A stretch of 64,000 nucleotides of DNA from Taenia hydatigena (lineage: Eukaryota; Platyhelminthes; Cestoda; Cyclophyllidea; Taeniidae): NCBI GenBank assembly GCA_036345935.2, contig JADWOT020000215.1, positions 1 to 64,000 of the forward strand, written 5' to 3'. Below are positions 1 through 12,370 of the stretch, piece by piece; within the stretch, counting starts at the first letter, position 1; each line of letters starts with the position of its first letter. The translations under genes and the position numbers were made by a program. The notes under the pieces are model-generated. The model had not been told where the DNA came from, did not search any database, and was given only the letters and a program-made list of their open reading frames with translations.

Positions 1-2100
1 GTTGGAGGTATTACGAGCCTTTAAAAGGAGTGGCATGCTGTCACTTAGCCTTGAGATTGGCTTTAGAAGGCGCAGAATGTATAACTGGTGGGTGGTTGGG
101 TAGGTGGCTGCAAGGCGGACAAGACGACCCCAACCATTTTGTGAACGGGCATGTATGCCAAGTAGGCAGGAATGAGGAAAGGCTACATACTGCCTGATTA
201 ATGTCGTAACACCATCTCTTCTGCAGGGTGGCCCCAAATGGTGTTGTGTTGTCATTCCATCACGCGGTTCCCTTAAGCAGACGTGGTAGCTATTGCCACC
301 ACTGGGCAACTGTGTGGAGTTGAATGATACGCTGATAGAACTAACCAGATGGAGTAGCTATTATGGTGGGAGATCTGTTCGCTGAACGCCTTTCGATGAC
401 ATTAGTTGGTGCATCTGCCGTCCTTTGTATCTTTTGCTTTTGCCCAAATCTACGTTGGTCTGCTGGCCTTACAACTGCCTTGTTGGCGTGGCATACATAC
501 TTCCCTGGACTTGTTGACATTGGTCTTTAAACAGAGTGAAGCTGATCGTTGTATGTTGCAATACAAGTATATGATAGATATATCAAACCGAAAATAGTCT
601 GAAACGCATTTGCATAAGGTCAGACTTGTCAGGATGAAAGTGAAGTGAAGGCACCAGCTATGTGAGCAATAATTGGTTCTTGGAGTCAAAGCTTTGTAGT
701 AGCAAGGCTAACGGATAGTTTTATTTAAAAATTTCGCCTCATTATTTATGTGTGTTAGGGTTTTGAGCAAATCATTCCTAAAATAAACACTCGACTTTGC
801 ATTGTTGTGTGATCTGGGACATGTAAATGTAAACTACGGGACTTGGAGAAAACCAACTGGTTCAAGCGACTCAAGAATGCGTTGATGTTGCTTCGCAGTG
901 CTTCAGAGTGAAGAGGTTTTGTCTTGCATGTCGAGGACGGCAAAGACCTTGAGAACATCATAATACCACGCCGATAGGTCGCGATGGCAATGGAAATGTA
1001 GTTAGTAAAAAGGAGATAAGCCTCAAGAATAGGGATGCTAGAACATAACAATGAATTCTATGTTGTGGAATAAAACTGGAAAGCGGTTGGGCAATTTTAA
1101 TGTGGGCAACAAATGTGAGGTGTTGTAGAGTAATCAGAATGTCGTAAATACAAAGCAGAGGACTAAGGAAAGTGGAAATAGTAGAAGGGATGAAGGATGT
1201 GTGTGATGAAGATAAAAATTTGTTTGTTTAAAATTAGCATACAAGGGCAATAAGGTCAGTTGAGGATAAATGTGAATAACAGACGCAGTTTATTCTTCTA
1301 TCTCTTGGCTAATTATGCAATTGAACCATAATATAATGCAATGTAAATTAAGGTATTCCGCCTAAAATACCTTGCAAACATTCAACGTAAAATCGCATCC
1401 CAAATGTCGAGTGGAGTAGTAGTAGAAGTAGTTTTTGATGTCTTGCCTTTAAGTATGATGCGTACGAACTACAGCCACGCACTTGCTCAACCCTCTTGAA
1501 CTCAGTAGTAGCGTGCGCCAACAAAATCCTAAATGCCACTTGGCAAATCATGTCCAGACCTCCAAAGGGAGTGTACTACTTTCTCCAACTCGATACAGTT
1601 CGGCCTTGCATTCTCCTCTTCACACCTTGTCAAGTGAAATGAGTGAGGGATTCCAACGGAATTCGTGATTGGGACGACGATGCTTTGCTTGAAGGTGCCA
1701 AACCGTGGAAACAACTAATGTCAATTTGCTCCAACTCACCTGATTCCTCGAGGGTTTTGGACAGAATTTTGGAGGTGTGGTGTTTATCAACACTCGATAG
1801 GTTTGCCCACGTAAATCGTAAAACACTCATTTTTGTGCCCACCATCAGGCAACCACGTTTTGATGCTGGATAGGCAAGCCTCTTCAAACTCTCATTCTCC
1901 GGCTGATTTTAACGCCACACAATGCATTTATTGTAGCACTTTGTTTGTTGGAATTACCGGTTTTGCCCTAGCTGTGTAGGCTGGCCTCAGGCCATGGCAG
2001 CAGCTTATGTCCCTCTGCCCGTTGAATATATACATATTCTACCTTGGCATTCTGCCTTCTTTTGCCTTTAAGGGAGCCTCGGGACGCTACATTTATATCC
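1..2100. other. Gene-poor stretch, nothing recognised
   Basis: Only short open frames with no recognisable family and no convincing chain of splice sites. Base composition is mixed and unremarkable. A minus-strand frame at about 1630-1887 has a loosely protein-like composition, but I could not link it to an exon model. I see no tRNA, rRNA or simple repeat here. Confidence 0.5.
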
Positions 2101-2109
2101 TTTTCCATA

Positions 2110-2262
2110 ATGAGCGCAACAGACAACCCTTCTGTACTGGCCAAGGATGGAATGCTATTCTGGTGTCTGACGTTTGCCAAGCCTTCGAAGGTGCAAGTCT
2201 TCGTGAACGATTCCATACACTCACCAGTCCTCAAAAAAGGAGACGTCTCCCTATTTATTGAC
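2110..2262 (+). CDS. Candidate coding segment, copy A of a duplicated exon of unknown family
   Basis: I do not recognise the protein. The frame from the ATG reads SATDNPSVLAKDG, then GMLFWCLT, a VQVF stretch and SIHSP, then GDVS. The reason to call it is that a second copy at 5852-5998 keeps the same frame with conservative replacements (V/I, A/S, V/M), while the opposite strand is not conserved. No good acceptor precedes copy A, which begins with ATG where copy B has CTT. It could be a single exon of a decayed gene or a relic inside an old dispersed repeat. Confidence 0.35.
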
Positions 2263-2513
2263 CATCCTAACCAAATCTGTCCCAGTTGTCGTCGGCTTCG
2301 TCGCCTGTTCTAGTTTGTGGGTGATAATGCGATTGTCTGATTGTCTGATGACTGCCAAGAATGCATTCCTCGAGCAGATAAAAGCGACTTGTCACTTAAT
2401 CATCAAATCAGTGGTGCTATTCTATGTTAAGAACTTATGAAATGCTCAACTGTTAATGAGGGGTGAGCAAGTTGTGTAAAGTCGTTTGAAAATGTGCCAC
2501 GAATAACTCGCAG

Positions 2514-2669
2514 TCCAGACTACCCACTGGTAGTGACCGTCTCGGCGTTCGCATGTCCAGTGTATGTGACGGCGTCGAGAACAACGTTTTGCACGAAGTC
2601 CTTGAGCTTATCGCTAATCTTTCCCTCCTACACGAGTCCATCCACCTTAGACCTTTAGCAGTCACCTAG
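2514..2669 (+). CDS. Candidate terminal exon, unknown protein
   Basis: After a possible acceptor (aactcgcag) the frame is open for 51 codons to a TAG at 2667-2669. The second half reads like an amphipathic helix (VENNVLHEVLELIANLSLL). It lies about 250 bp downstream of the duplicated segment at 2110 and could belong to the same gene, but I could not fix the joining exon. No family recognised. Confidence 0.25.
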   Translation, partial: SRLPTGSDRLGVRMSSVCDGVENNVLHEVLELIANLSLLHESIHLRPLAVT

Positions 2670-5600
2670 AAGTTGATTGATCACTTCTGCCCCAGTCCAC
2701 AACCACAACACCTCGACTTTGAATACACCCGCTGAAGAGAAAGGCTCCCAAGTATATATAGAACATGGTGACCTTGATAAACGTGACGAAGATTAAGTAC
2801 CATCGAGTAATCACTGACAGTCATCAGTAGTGGTGTATACAAATCAGAGAATGCAAATCATAAAATCCTGTACAGTACACAACGCTTGATTGATAAATGA
2901 CAAAAGGTGAGGGATAGTACACTCATCGCTCCATCAAGTGTCAATCATACTGAGTAAATTCCAATTATGCGTCCTCTAGTACATAGAGAGCAGAGCAATG
3001 TGAGAAGATTGTACTAAGGTGGAGAGGATGCCACAAGGAGGATGGAGAAAGGAGAGGGAAGAAATCGAAGCACGCTTCAGTGAACCTTCGTGATCATCCA
3101 ACTGGCATCCTTGCTGCCTGTGAAGGTGGCCACACTATCGTAAATGTCAGTTACTGTGGCGTGGAAAAGGCATCTGGTTGAATGTCGCAAAGTGGAAAGC
3201 AGTTGTATCGATTTCCATCGAGTAGATGGATCTCACCTATCAGTGACCTTCAGTCTTCTGTAAGTAAACCATTCGCCACCACGAGAAACTGTGTCTACAA
3301 TCCACTACACTTACACACTGAAAGCACAGTCTTTGAGACATAAAGTGGTAAGTGCTTTAAATCCACGAGATGACCTCTGTGTGTGGACGATTCGGGGGCA
3401 ATGTTATGACGATGAGATGTCCATTTGCTCAGCAACCGTGACACCCCAAATCGTTTCCACCATACGCCATTCTCCCAGTCGGACATTCACTCAGCAAACC
3501 ACACTAGACGTGCGCGGAGAGGGTGCAGGAAGAACAAGTTCATGGTCTGCCAATCCTGCTACCTACCACGTACCAATATCATGCCATCTGAGTGGCAGTC
3601 AGCCTCCGCCACACAAATTTCAATGTCGATGTAGGAGTAGTATATCCACTGTTGCACCATCACTCAAGTTGGATAGCGCTGTTGCCTGCTCCCCGGACAA
3701 TGATCCCAAATAAAGTTTAGTCAGGGGAGACATGCACCTCTTCTTCGTTATTCAAAATAGAGAGTCGCCTTGAGAGCGATGCCCTTGGAGTGACTAGGCA
3801 TCACCCAAATTGAACTGTTCAAGCCATTTGATCACAAATGATACGCTTCACTAATGTCTACTGCACTTCTTCTAAATACTATGGAAAACTCCCGACACGG
3901 CTAGGAATGAATCGTAGATCGTGGACGAACTGTGTTCAGTAATTTCTGGTGGCAGATTATATCGTAATCAAGGAGTGTTTAGTCCAGGCATTCTTTGCTT
4001 TCTCACTGTGTGAGAGTAAAACATTGGGTTTGCAATCTAATCTCTCGTAGTAGTTGTCCACCACCACAACTTTGCTGCATTAGCGATCAGGTTAAGGCTG
4101 GCGATTTGTCAAGAGTAGACGCTAGTGATTGTGCCTCCGGACAGTTCCTTGCTGCGAAAGTTCGCCACCACAAACAAGGGATTGCGAGGTCGGCATAGGA
4201 TTTATTGCCGTACGAAGCAACATGACCAGATGTTCGAACCACCTGGATATTGCTTCCAGTGATTATGTGTGCACTTCAACTTGCGTTTACGTTAGCAAAG
4301 ACTCGCATGAGTGAGTCCGAATAACCGGATCTATTGTCTCGGGAGTCCACTTTAAACAGCCCCTTTTCATGTCATTGGGCTCGTCGGATCTCTATGTTGT
4401 TGGTCGCCTCGAATCCAGTCAATCCGAAATTCAACCGCTTTAGCAACGAAAATGCACGATATATCGTCAAATTTCCTCCAACCACGTAACGATATTCTTA
4501 AAATCATAAAATAAATTCTGTATATGGGTTTAACTGCAGCGGGTTGTCACGTCCACACCCAAAAAAATCGCAAAAGCGAGAGACTGGGAGAGGGAGAGAG
4601 GAGGCAGCTCAATCCATCATTCTGAGAAGCTTTTTCTCCTCTTCTTGATAAACCTCATGAAGAGCCTTGCTTTTTGTTTGCATTTTTCTTCCTTTCTGCA
4701 TGATAATAAATGGTGGAGAAAAGAGTGTTGTGAGGATCCACTTGCGCAAAAGTCTGAATGTCATCCCTATACCAGATTGAATGAAAATCAAATGATGCTC
4801 AAAAAAATGCGAGACAATTGGAGCATCAGAGGACTCGGAGATGGCCAAAAATGAGGAAGCAAGGCCGGAGAATCAGGTCGCCTTTTAGGATCTGCTAATT
4901 GCCCAAGTAGATGACTGGGTGGATTCGCAGACCAACCTCAGTTTCGATCGCTTAGTCGGCTGGATGGTTGAGTACAAACAAACAGACCAACTGCTGCAAT
5001 ATGCACACTCTGTCCACTTGGTATTTATGTCCACGTGCAATGCCTCGTGAATGTCACATTCTCTCAACGAGCTGTCGAAGTTGGCCCCACGTACATACTT
5101 TCACAATCCCAATTATTACACCAGCAACTCCGGTTGTTGCTGCTACGGTTGTTTTTAACTGCCCCAATTGCACCTAGACGCCTACTTTGTAGTAGCGGCT
5201 ACACCCTACTTCACTCTAACCCTTCCTTACTGCCTCTCTTCCTTCTCCTCCCCCCACCTTCCTTCCTTCCTTCTCTTTGCAACCGATGGTACTGTTTTCC
5301 TCTATCGTCGGCATCTCTTGATTCCACTTCAGTGTTCTTGTCACTTTTCGTATGTGGATCAAGATCTACTCCGCGTAGTTGTTCTTTAAATAGCGCGTGC
5401 TAAAATCAGAATTGAAGAAGGGACTGAATTGCAAGTATATGTTACATTTCAAGTGTCTCTCCTCTGAAGCCATTACTAGAGTCGTCTTTACCTCGGTTGT
5501 TACTGCAGTGTCCCCAATGGTGGGTGGCATTAGCGCGCTGTTGCGGTCGTCAACAAATGCGGGTAAGCTCATTCAAATTCATGCATGACTTATCAACTAA

Positions 5601-5850
5601 AGACGAAAAAGGTGAGCATGATTGGCGAGTCGTGAGGTGGGAGTGGAGGCGTGCTTAAGGTGAAAGCAATCTGTTCGCCCACACCAGTCGAAGTCAGTGT
5701 GCTTTTGGCCATTCTCCCTATCGAAAATTAATGATGTGACCTGGAGAGACAAGGGCGAGTCTTTGAAGTTGTTTCTTCCCAATCTCATTAGTTATTTGGG
5801 TTTTGGTTTCCATGACTATATTTTAAGCCACGATTTCCCGTCGTCATTTA
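2670..5850. other. No gene recognised; repeat-poor non-coding sequence
   Basis: Holds a 140-codon open frame at 3291-3713 (+, non-ATG start) of low-complexity, Ser/Thr-rich composition that I could not support as a gene, and a pyrimidine-rich tract at about 5190-5280. Nothing else stands out. Confidence 0.45.
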
Positions 5851-5851
5851 G

Positions 5852-5998
5852 CTTAGCGCAACAGTCAACTCTTCTATACTGTCCAAAGCTGGAATGCTCT
5901 TCTGGTGTCTGACTTCCGCCAACCCTTCGAATGTGCAAGTCTTTGCGAACATTTCCATTCACCCACCAATCATCCAACATGGAGACATGTCCACTTTT
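5852..5998 (+). CDS. Candidate coding exon, copy B of a duplicated exon of unknown family
   Basis: This copy looks more like a real exon than copy A at 2110. It starts right after a tcgtcatttag acceptor, stays open for 49 codons and stops at a possible donor (ACTTTT before gtattg). The frame shares SAT, GMLFWCLT, PS.VQVF, SIH.P and GDMS with copy A. The phases at both ends (0 and 0) would make it a symmetric exon. Function unknown. Confidence 0.35.
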
Positions 5999-5999
5999 G

Positions 6000-6670
6000 T
6001 ATTGGCCATGCTTACCAGATCTTAAGTTCCAAGTGCCAGACGAGTGCCAAAGGCCAGCAGTGGGGCCAGAAATCACCACTATCTGCATTGTCGTTGATAG
6101 ACAGACTTGAAATTATCCAAAAAATGTCTTAGTGGTGCACAGTGTCACAACCTCTCGCCCTGCCGTTCATCTCTTCTTCAATTTGGTGCGCACTTGTCAC
6201 CTAATACCGGATGGAATACATATACCCTTCACAGTAGGCAAAAACTGGCCGATGTATGACAAGTTGTAGACGCATTGTGGCAAGCACAGGCTAGTCGTGA
6301 GCTTTCAACGCACAAATTACAGAGGAATGTAGTGGGGCCAAATTGAGGCAAAGAGGTAAACACGAGAAAGCAATCGAACCGCTTTTCAGTCCCTGTCAAG
6401 GTCAACCCAACTTTAGGCTGAATTTGACACAAATGGTGGGTGAAAACAAACAGGATCCAAGGAGTGAAGAAAAGGTTGTACTTTATCAGTTCAGAGCTCC
6501 GATTTAGTCACTTCAAGAAAATTCCATTGCTACTGCGTCACCATCTTAACGCCATTCCGCGCGCGTACAGGAAGAAGAGAATGCTACATGCACTGACCTT
6601 TCACCCTCCCTCCCCCTGTCTCCTTCATATAAAACGCATTCATCTTTGCCTTGTCACTTAAATCAATCTC
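6000..6670. other. No gene recognised
   Basis: Continues with weak similarity to sequence downstream of copy A, then plain non-coding sequence. Confidence 0.4.
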
Positions 6671-6679
6671 TCAAGTGGT

Positions 6680-7560
6680 GAGCGTACATTGAACGTGCAG
6701 ACGATTGCCCACTGACTCTCCCAGACGCGCGCTCAGTGTCTACAAATGGGATAAACTCATTGATAGCCACAAGAGACCGGACAACTCTATCACAGTCGAC
6801 TGGGTTAGTAGTGCTCACGCACACCCAAAACAAATCAACCCCTTCAAACCTCAACCATATTAACACCTCTACACTTCAACCACGCGCTCGCCGATGGGGA
6901 CGCTGTGCACGTAAGCGCGAAGGCTACTCTTAGAACAGTCCCAAAACACGCGACTAATCCAAGAGCACTGCCCGCAAACTTAAAACGAGATTCACCAAAT
7001 GACTTGATCAGAAGAATCGGTGCGACAATCAAGAAGGTAAAATTAAATCGTTGAGTTTAGTACAGAAGTATGAAATGAACGAGGAAAATAAAACGATGAA
7101 AGACAAATGATGGATGGCTATGTGAACACGGGACACAAATTGATATGAAGTGGCTGAGTACTTTGCGTCATGAAAGGGCAAATAGGAGAGCGATGAAAGC
7201 TAACAAAAGTAGAGAACAGAAGACAACAGCCATTATTAGGAACTCAGCCACCCTCGCCTCCAATTCCGTGGTGATAACCTGTACTCGATTAAGGCTCCGA
7301 TCCCGTCTCTGCCAGCCTCACTTCCTGTACCACCGAGGCAGCCCGAATTGCGGCAGTTGAGGCAACATGTTTGCCTAGGCTGCATCCAGCCCCTCCAACA
7401 TCTAGCCGCGCGTAGCCTCCAGTGCTGCGTTCGACGACAACACCAATTCTCCACGAACCACAGACTCCACTACCACTGCTTCTCCGTCATCCTCCAGCGA
7501 TGCATCTGCGTCTGCACTTCCGCCTCACCTGACCTTTAGATTGGTTGCCGTGATGTAGAA
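6680..7560 (-). other. Minus-strand protein-like segments, possibly decayed exons
   Basis: Three stretches read like protein on the minus strand but do not join cleanly. About 7500-7380 is an acidic run (ADADASLEDDGEAVVVESVV) ending in a TAG. About 7390-7270 in another frame reads KHVASTAAIRAASVVQEVRL. About 7032-6900 is hydrophobic and contains FKFAGSALGLVACFG. The last resembles a minus-strand segment inside the large repeats (RFACSALSLGIVIST near 40680). Stops and frame changes between the pieces suggest a degenerate gene or several exons I could not delimit. Confidence 0.2.
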
Positions 7561-7686
7561 AAGACACCTGCTTCAGCATTACACATTATAACCCCGGTCT
7601 TCCTGAGTCTCGTGTATGCGCCTTCTCATGGGCAAGCATTGCAGTAGTGAAGAGTGGTCTCCAAATGCCTTCTTAAGAGATTTCTC

Positions 7687-7952
7687 TCAAACATCCCCCT
7701 GTTGCACCGAAATCCCATCGAGTACACACATCGAAGGCGTCGCCAACATTTGGTCTTCGTAAGCGAACGATTCATTGTCAACAACTGCGTCTGCAATCCA
7801 CCATAAATATGAACGAAACACGCTCTTCTCAGGATAGAGTGGTGTGCACTCCAGACCTGTAAGAGGACCGCTTAGGAGAAAAAAGTGATGCAATTTTCTA
7901 TCCTCAGCAATCGTAGCTTCTCTTTCACTCAGTCGCTCAGTCAGAAAATCAC
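7687..7952 (-). CDS. Last exon of the partial minus-strand gene
   Basis: Acceptor cttcacgtccgtgcaag, two bases completing a Gly codon, then 87 codons and TGA. Includes FLTERLSEREATIAEDRKLH and, near the end, SYLWWIADAVVDNESFAYED. No hallmark motif that I recognise. Confidence 0.5.
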
Positions 7953-9022
7953 CTTGCACGGACGTGAAGAAGATACGGGAGCAACAAATAAATGGCCCAT
8001 CAATCCTACCTTCTGGCATGCGAATGGCAGTCATGTGCTCAGCATCTACCACCACAGCCACTTCAATGCTGGCGTAGGGGTTGATTAACCAACTGTCGCA
8101 TCGCTGCTCACGCATCAGTTTTGCATGACATCAGCCAAAAGAGATAATCCAAAGCGGCAGCAGCAGACAACATCACATCCATACAACGTGCTCTAACGGA
8201 TCCCATCGAAAACCGTAGGAACTCTTTCGATCATCCGATGCATCGTCAAGCAGCCTACAACTTGATAACAGCAAAAACGCAGGTGATAAGCGAAGAAATA
8301 TTGCCTCACTTTAACCACTCAAACTCATTACAGGCATTTCAAAGCGAAAAAAAGACAGTTTGCACAGGGGTGACAAGTTTTAGTACCAGGTTATATCACA
8401 ACCGCGGCACAAAATCAGAACAAATGAAATTCAAAGTCATCAATCGAGAACTGAGAGATCCTGACAATTTAAGTCACCTTATTGGGTTGTCTAAACACGA
8501 GTTCTTCGTACAATGCCATCGTCCATATTCGACAATCAAACATCGGTCCCGATATTTTAGAGTCTTAGTCAACAAGGCCCACTAATTTTGCAAAAGGGTA
8601 ACTCATGCGCAGTGAAATCCGAAACCGCATCGAGGTAATAGTCAGCTGGTAAGAATCTTCAGCAGCTTTCAGCTAACTTAGAGAAAGCAAGAAAACCATA
8701 TGTTTAAGTTTAAAATGACTACCGATCAGCCAAAAAATGCCAAATTTAATACGATCAATGCATGGTAGGAAAGAGAAACTTACATTTCGGACAAAGCAAG
8801 TCTCAAACTCCCTTTTCTTCCCTCCTGCAGGGCATCGACGAACAGCAAGAACCGCATATTTGTCAGGTTTTGCCACTTCCATAGTCAGTGCAACCAAATC
8901 CATAACCTCACGGACAGGCAACGAGGAAGCAGCGATAGTAGCAGAACCATCAGCTGCAGTGATTTCATTTTCAGGTGCAGCAACAACTGACCGCTCATTA
9001 ATGGTGGCATGAATGCGCGCAA
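7687..9022 (-). CDS. 3' end of an unrecognised gene, three exons
   Basis: Three exons (9022-8784, 8106-8010, 7952-7687) chain with matching phases (0, then 1) and end at a TGA, giving about 200 residues. The first exon has a segment reading SSLPVREVMDLVAL followed by KYAVLAV, loosely like a Ras-association or ubiquitin-fold domain, but I cannot name the family. The last intron is about 57 nt. Upstream exons should lie beyond 9022; one weak candidate reads PVFGDTIVNAATGDVL near 9590. Codon pattern, clean splice sites and phase agreement make this a probable real gene. Confidence 0.5.
8010..8106 (-). CDS. Exon 2 of the partial minus-strand gene
   Basis: Starts at CAG or CGA (8106 or 8103; the acceptor is ambiguous by one codon) and ends at GAAG before gtagga, phase 1. 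Reads CDSWLINPYASIEVAVVVDA, then EHMTAIRMPEG. The acceptor lacks a strong pyrimidine tract. Confidence 0.45.
8784..9022 (-). CDS. Exon 1 of the partial minus-strand gene
   Basis: Acceptor ctttttatttgaag, donor AAT before gtaagtttc. Two leading bases, then 79 open codons ending in phase 0. The N-terminal half is Ala/Glu-rich and the C-terminal half alternates beta and helix-like stretches (MDLVALTMEVAKPDKYAVLA). Confidence 0.5.
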
Positions 9023-9924
9023 CTTCAAATAAAAAGAGTGCGCAGAAGTGGGGGGTTGGCGGATAAGAGTTACCACTGCTGCGAGGAATTTGATGGACTA
9101 GACATACAGCAAGAAAGACGACGTCAAAGACACACGATCATTAACCTTTATAATCCGTCTGCGCAGATGGTTGGTGCGATACAGGCGAAGGGGACTAACT
9201 TGACTAACTTGACTTGACCCTAACCCTAACCCTAACTTGACTTCTTATTTTCACGCTTTCCCTTAAGCTGGTTACCTCTTGGCAATTCCGACTCTTCTCT
9301 GCTCCACATCAAAGTGCTCACCTCAATTTGAATGAAGGAAAAGATCAACAGACGATATAAATTAGGCCAAGGGAAGCGGATGGACGGAGAGGATGATGAT
9401 GGTGAAGTGATGGCGAATCGAAGAGGCATAATGGTCAATAAACCAATTCAACTCTCTTGCAGCTCTTCTGTCGGTGTGCTCTAATGTGTTTGCAGAAATG
9501 CCTAGATAAAGTGCGTTGGTGGAAGTACAATATGAGTGCCATCTCAAAGGACGTCTCCAGTGGCAGCGTTGACGATGGTATCGCCAAAAACTGGCCATCT
9601 TGACTAACTACCTTGCCAATTGGAAACCATTCTTCACCAGAATTGAAGCTCCGTGCTATCCATTTTGCCTTGGTTCAGCCCTTGTCCATCTACTTTCTTA
9701 TGCCATGATGTGGCAATCATTGTCACGCTCTGCCTTCTCATCAAATGGTCCTCCACATGTCGTGACTTGGATTTGTCAATGTTATTACCTTGCACGAGGT
9801 GGCTAAAAAGCTGCTTTATCAATGAACTACACCACCTTTGCAAAGGAGAGATCTCCAGTCACAGTCAAATGTTACCTTCTTTGCCGTAAGAAAGAAAGAC
9901 ATTCCCACCCTGCAGCCCCCACAC
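9023..9924. other. Spacer between the minus-strand gene and large repeat copy 1
   Basis: Contains a short telomere-like run, a possible minus-strand exon fragment near 9590-9540 and otherwise no supported feature. Confidence 0.4.
9218..9235 (+). repeat. Short interstitial telomere-like repeat (CCCTAA)3
   Basis: Three perfect CCCTAA copies, flanked on both sides by ttgact words. This is the C-strand of TTAGGG, the telomere repeat of many animals including flatworms. It is too short to be a telomere and lies about 700 bp left of the large repeat. Confidence 0.8.
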
Positions 9925-10925
9925 CTCCGTGCTTCATCATTCTTCATTAGAAAACACTCTTACTGAAATGAAATGAGTAACATGAGGCACAAGCGCTATG
10001 CGGTGTTTCACGCACCGTTCCAGTTTTGCGTCATTCACCTCTCCCCGTGCCCCCACCTCCCTCCCTCCAGGTTCTATTGGCCTCCCAACCCTTTCACAGG
10101 GTTATAGGAAACTTGCATCTTGGTTAGTGTAACTAATTAATGACATTGTTGGGATTTAACTCACCAGTTACAGCGTACCACAGCAATTCACTTCGCACAA
10201 AGAAAGCAATGACTTTCAACGAAACCTACAAGGCGACTCGTACCAACATCACCCACTGTGCAGCAAACGCGTTTTGGGTAGATGGCTATGTCTACTAGTA
10301 TTTGCAACGCAAGAACCGCGCCAAATCCTACTGACTTAGGCGATACTAATTCGCCTAACATGGTCACCAGCGAAACAGAGCTAGTTGGGGCAACCCTAAA
10401 TCTTACTGTGACTTGTTCAACAACGAGCAAATCCCAGCAAGAAATGATACTTCTCCATGTTACAAAGGTCAAACCATAATCCAATGATGACCTGCTCTAA
10501 GCCTTTCCGACGAGAAATTTTTCCGCAAGCAAAGTCCACAACTGAAAATTACTATTACTATTTATTTGATGAACTACGCCAGCCAGCCGCCATCTGATCC
10601 AAGTGAGCAACAACCCGAGCTTCGTTGGCTGGCTGGCTGGCTGGCTACTTGTGACCTAAACGTCACAGACAGAAAACACCTCACGTGGACAGCTGAATCA
10701 ACGAAGACTCAGGGCAGAAGGTGTTAAACGAATCTTTTTCCCACCTCCCCACCTTTCTATTAAGCAATAAAGCATGAAAAACAGTATGAACACATTCACC
10801 TTTACTGGCTTCAACAGTAGCAATAGTTAAGTATAACAAATAGTAGCACCAATAACAACAACAATAATAATAATAACGGAGGCCTTCAAATTACTAACAG
10901 TGAGTAGTATCAGTAGCATTGACGG

Positions 10926-10962
10926 CAGAGGGAAGAGGAGGGGAGGGGAGGGGAGGGGAGCA
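10926..10962 (+). repeat. G-rich (GGGGA)n tract
   Basis: A run of aggggaggggagggg words expanded in copy 1. Copies 2 and 3 have only a short gaggagag stretch at the same place. It could form a G-quadruplex. Confidence 0.6.
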
Positions 10963-11469
10963 AATTTACGTGTCATTTAGTGCACAGACAGGAGGGCACC
11001 TTCAGCCACCTCTTCCAAACATCCCACGTCATCGACGACACCGGACAGGACATAGACTAGTGGATAAGTGGATGGATGAGTCGCTGAACAGGGCCTCAAG
11101 ACTGTCCATTGAAGCCATACATCGGCGAGGGAGGATACAAGCAAACCTAACAACTGCAAAAACAACACCTTACCAGCCGAATTTTAAACAAGCATTCATA
11201 TAACCTGCCACAAACACACAGCACCGTTGGTTCGATTTTGTCTACTTGCAAAGTAGAAGATAGTGCTTGCATTTCAATGACCAAGTTAACTGCATAGAGG
11301 CTCTACATAAATCCAAGAAAGGCAGGGAACCCCACATGAATAATTCACTTATGCACCTTGACAAGACACATCTTATCCGCAGTGAGTTTGCACAAACCGG
11401 AAGCTCTAGTGTCTCCACGTGTGGCAGAAAGACGAGACTAATTTTAACAAATGGGTAGACGCCACAACT

Positions 11470-12370
11470 TACGAAACTGTTGTTGCGATAGGGATCGTCG
11501 GGTGAATGAACGAATGTGCCCGTCGTTGGTGATGTTCACGCAAATGCAGCATCGGCAGAGGTAAAGAAAGGTTGAGTCGCCACTTGAGTTGATGTAGCCG
11601 CGTCCACCAACTGTCGATGCGCCGTCGTCGAGTACCTACCATCCTCCCATCCCTCATGGAATTCTGCACTCATCGCACCTGCAACATTAAAAAAAAGTTG
11701 TAAGATGGAAGTGCCTCCTCGCCGTCTTTCTAATAATAAAGCGCCAACACGAGGGAGGCACACCCAACACCTCCCACGCCAACACGAGGGAACACCGCAA
11801 GCTGACACCCCGCCGATATGCCACAACACCCTCACAACCGCCCGCCGCCCAATTCGCACATACCACCCCCACCCCACTAAGTAATTAGTTGCATCATCAC
11901 CTCTACAGCTAGCAATAAATTAAATGCCACCCCCCTCCCACAGCAATTACATTTCCGTACCTTCGGAAGCAAAATATGCCGCAATTCCCATCCACGAGCT
12001 CTGCTCCATAGCGCTCCCATTCATTGTTGTTGTCGTCGTCGTCGTCGTCGTAAGAGAGCTTCCCCCTCACACCTTTACACATACTCACAACAGAGCTCCC
12101 CTAGCCTTTCCCCTCCCTCTCCGCCATCCATCCACCTACCCACTCAATCACCCATGCCCCGCGAAGACAAAGACATGCAGACATAATAGCAGCAGCAGTA
12201 GTAGTAGTCCGTGTCGTCCATGCCTGCCAAAATCCCCTTCGCTCCACCCAGACGGAGACGCCGCCACCACCACCGCCACCGCCGCGAAACACTCCAACAT
12301 CTCGCATTGGCTGCCATTCCAAGCACTCATCAAATGCTACTTCACCATCACCAGAGTAAGTAAGTAAGGT
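11470..12370. repeat. Internal segment of the large repeat, paralogue 1a
   Basis: Matches 32060-33140 and 61390-62530 in the other copies, and is also duplicated within copy 1 at about 13110-14115. Contains (GTC)n at 12027-12050. The minus strand has an acceptor (a pyrimidine run then cag) near 12380 and a donor (CCGAAG before gtacgg) near 11958. Confidence 0.6.

Noticed and set aside
3291..3713. 140-codon plus-strand frame
   Set aside because: Non-ATG start, Ser/Thr-rich random-looking composition, no splice context and no second copy.
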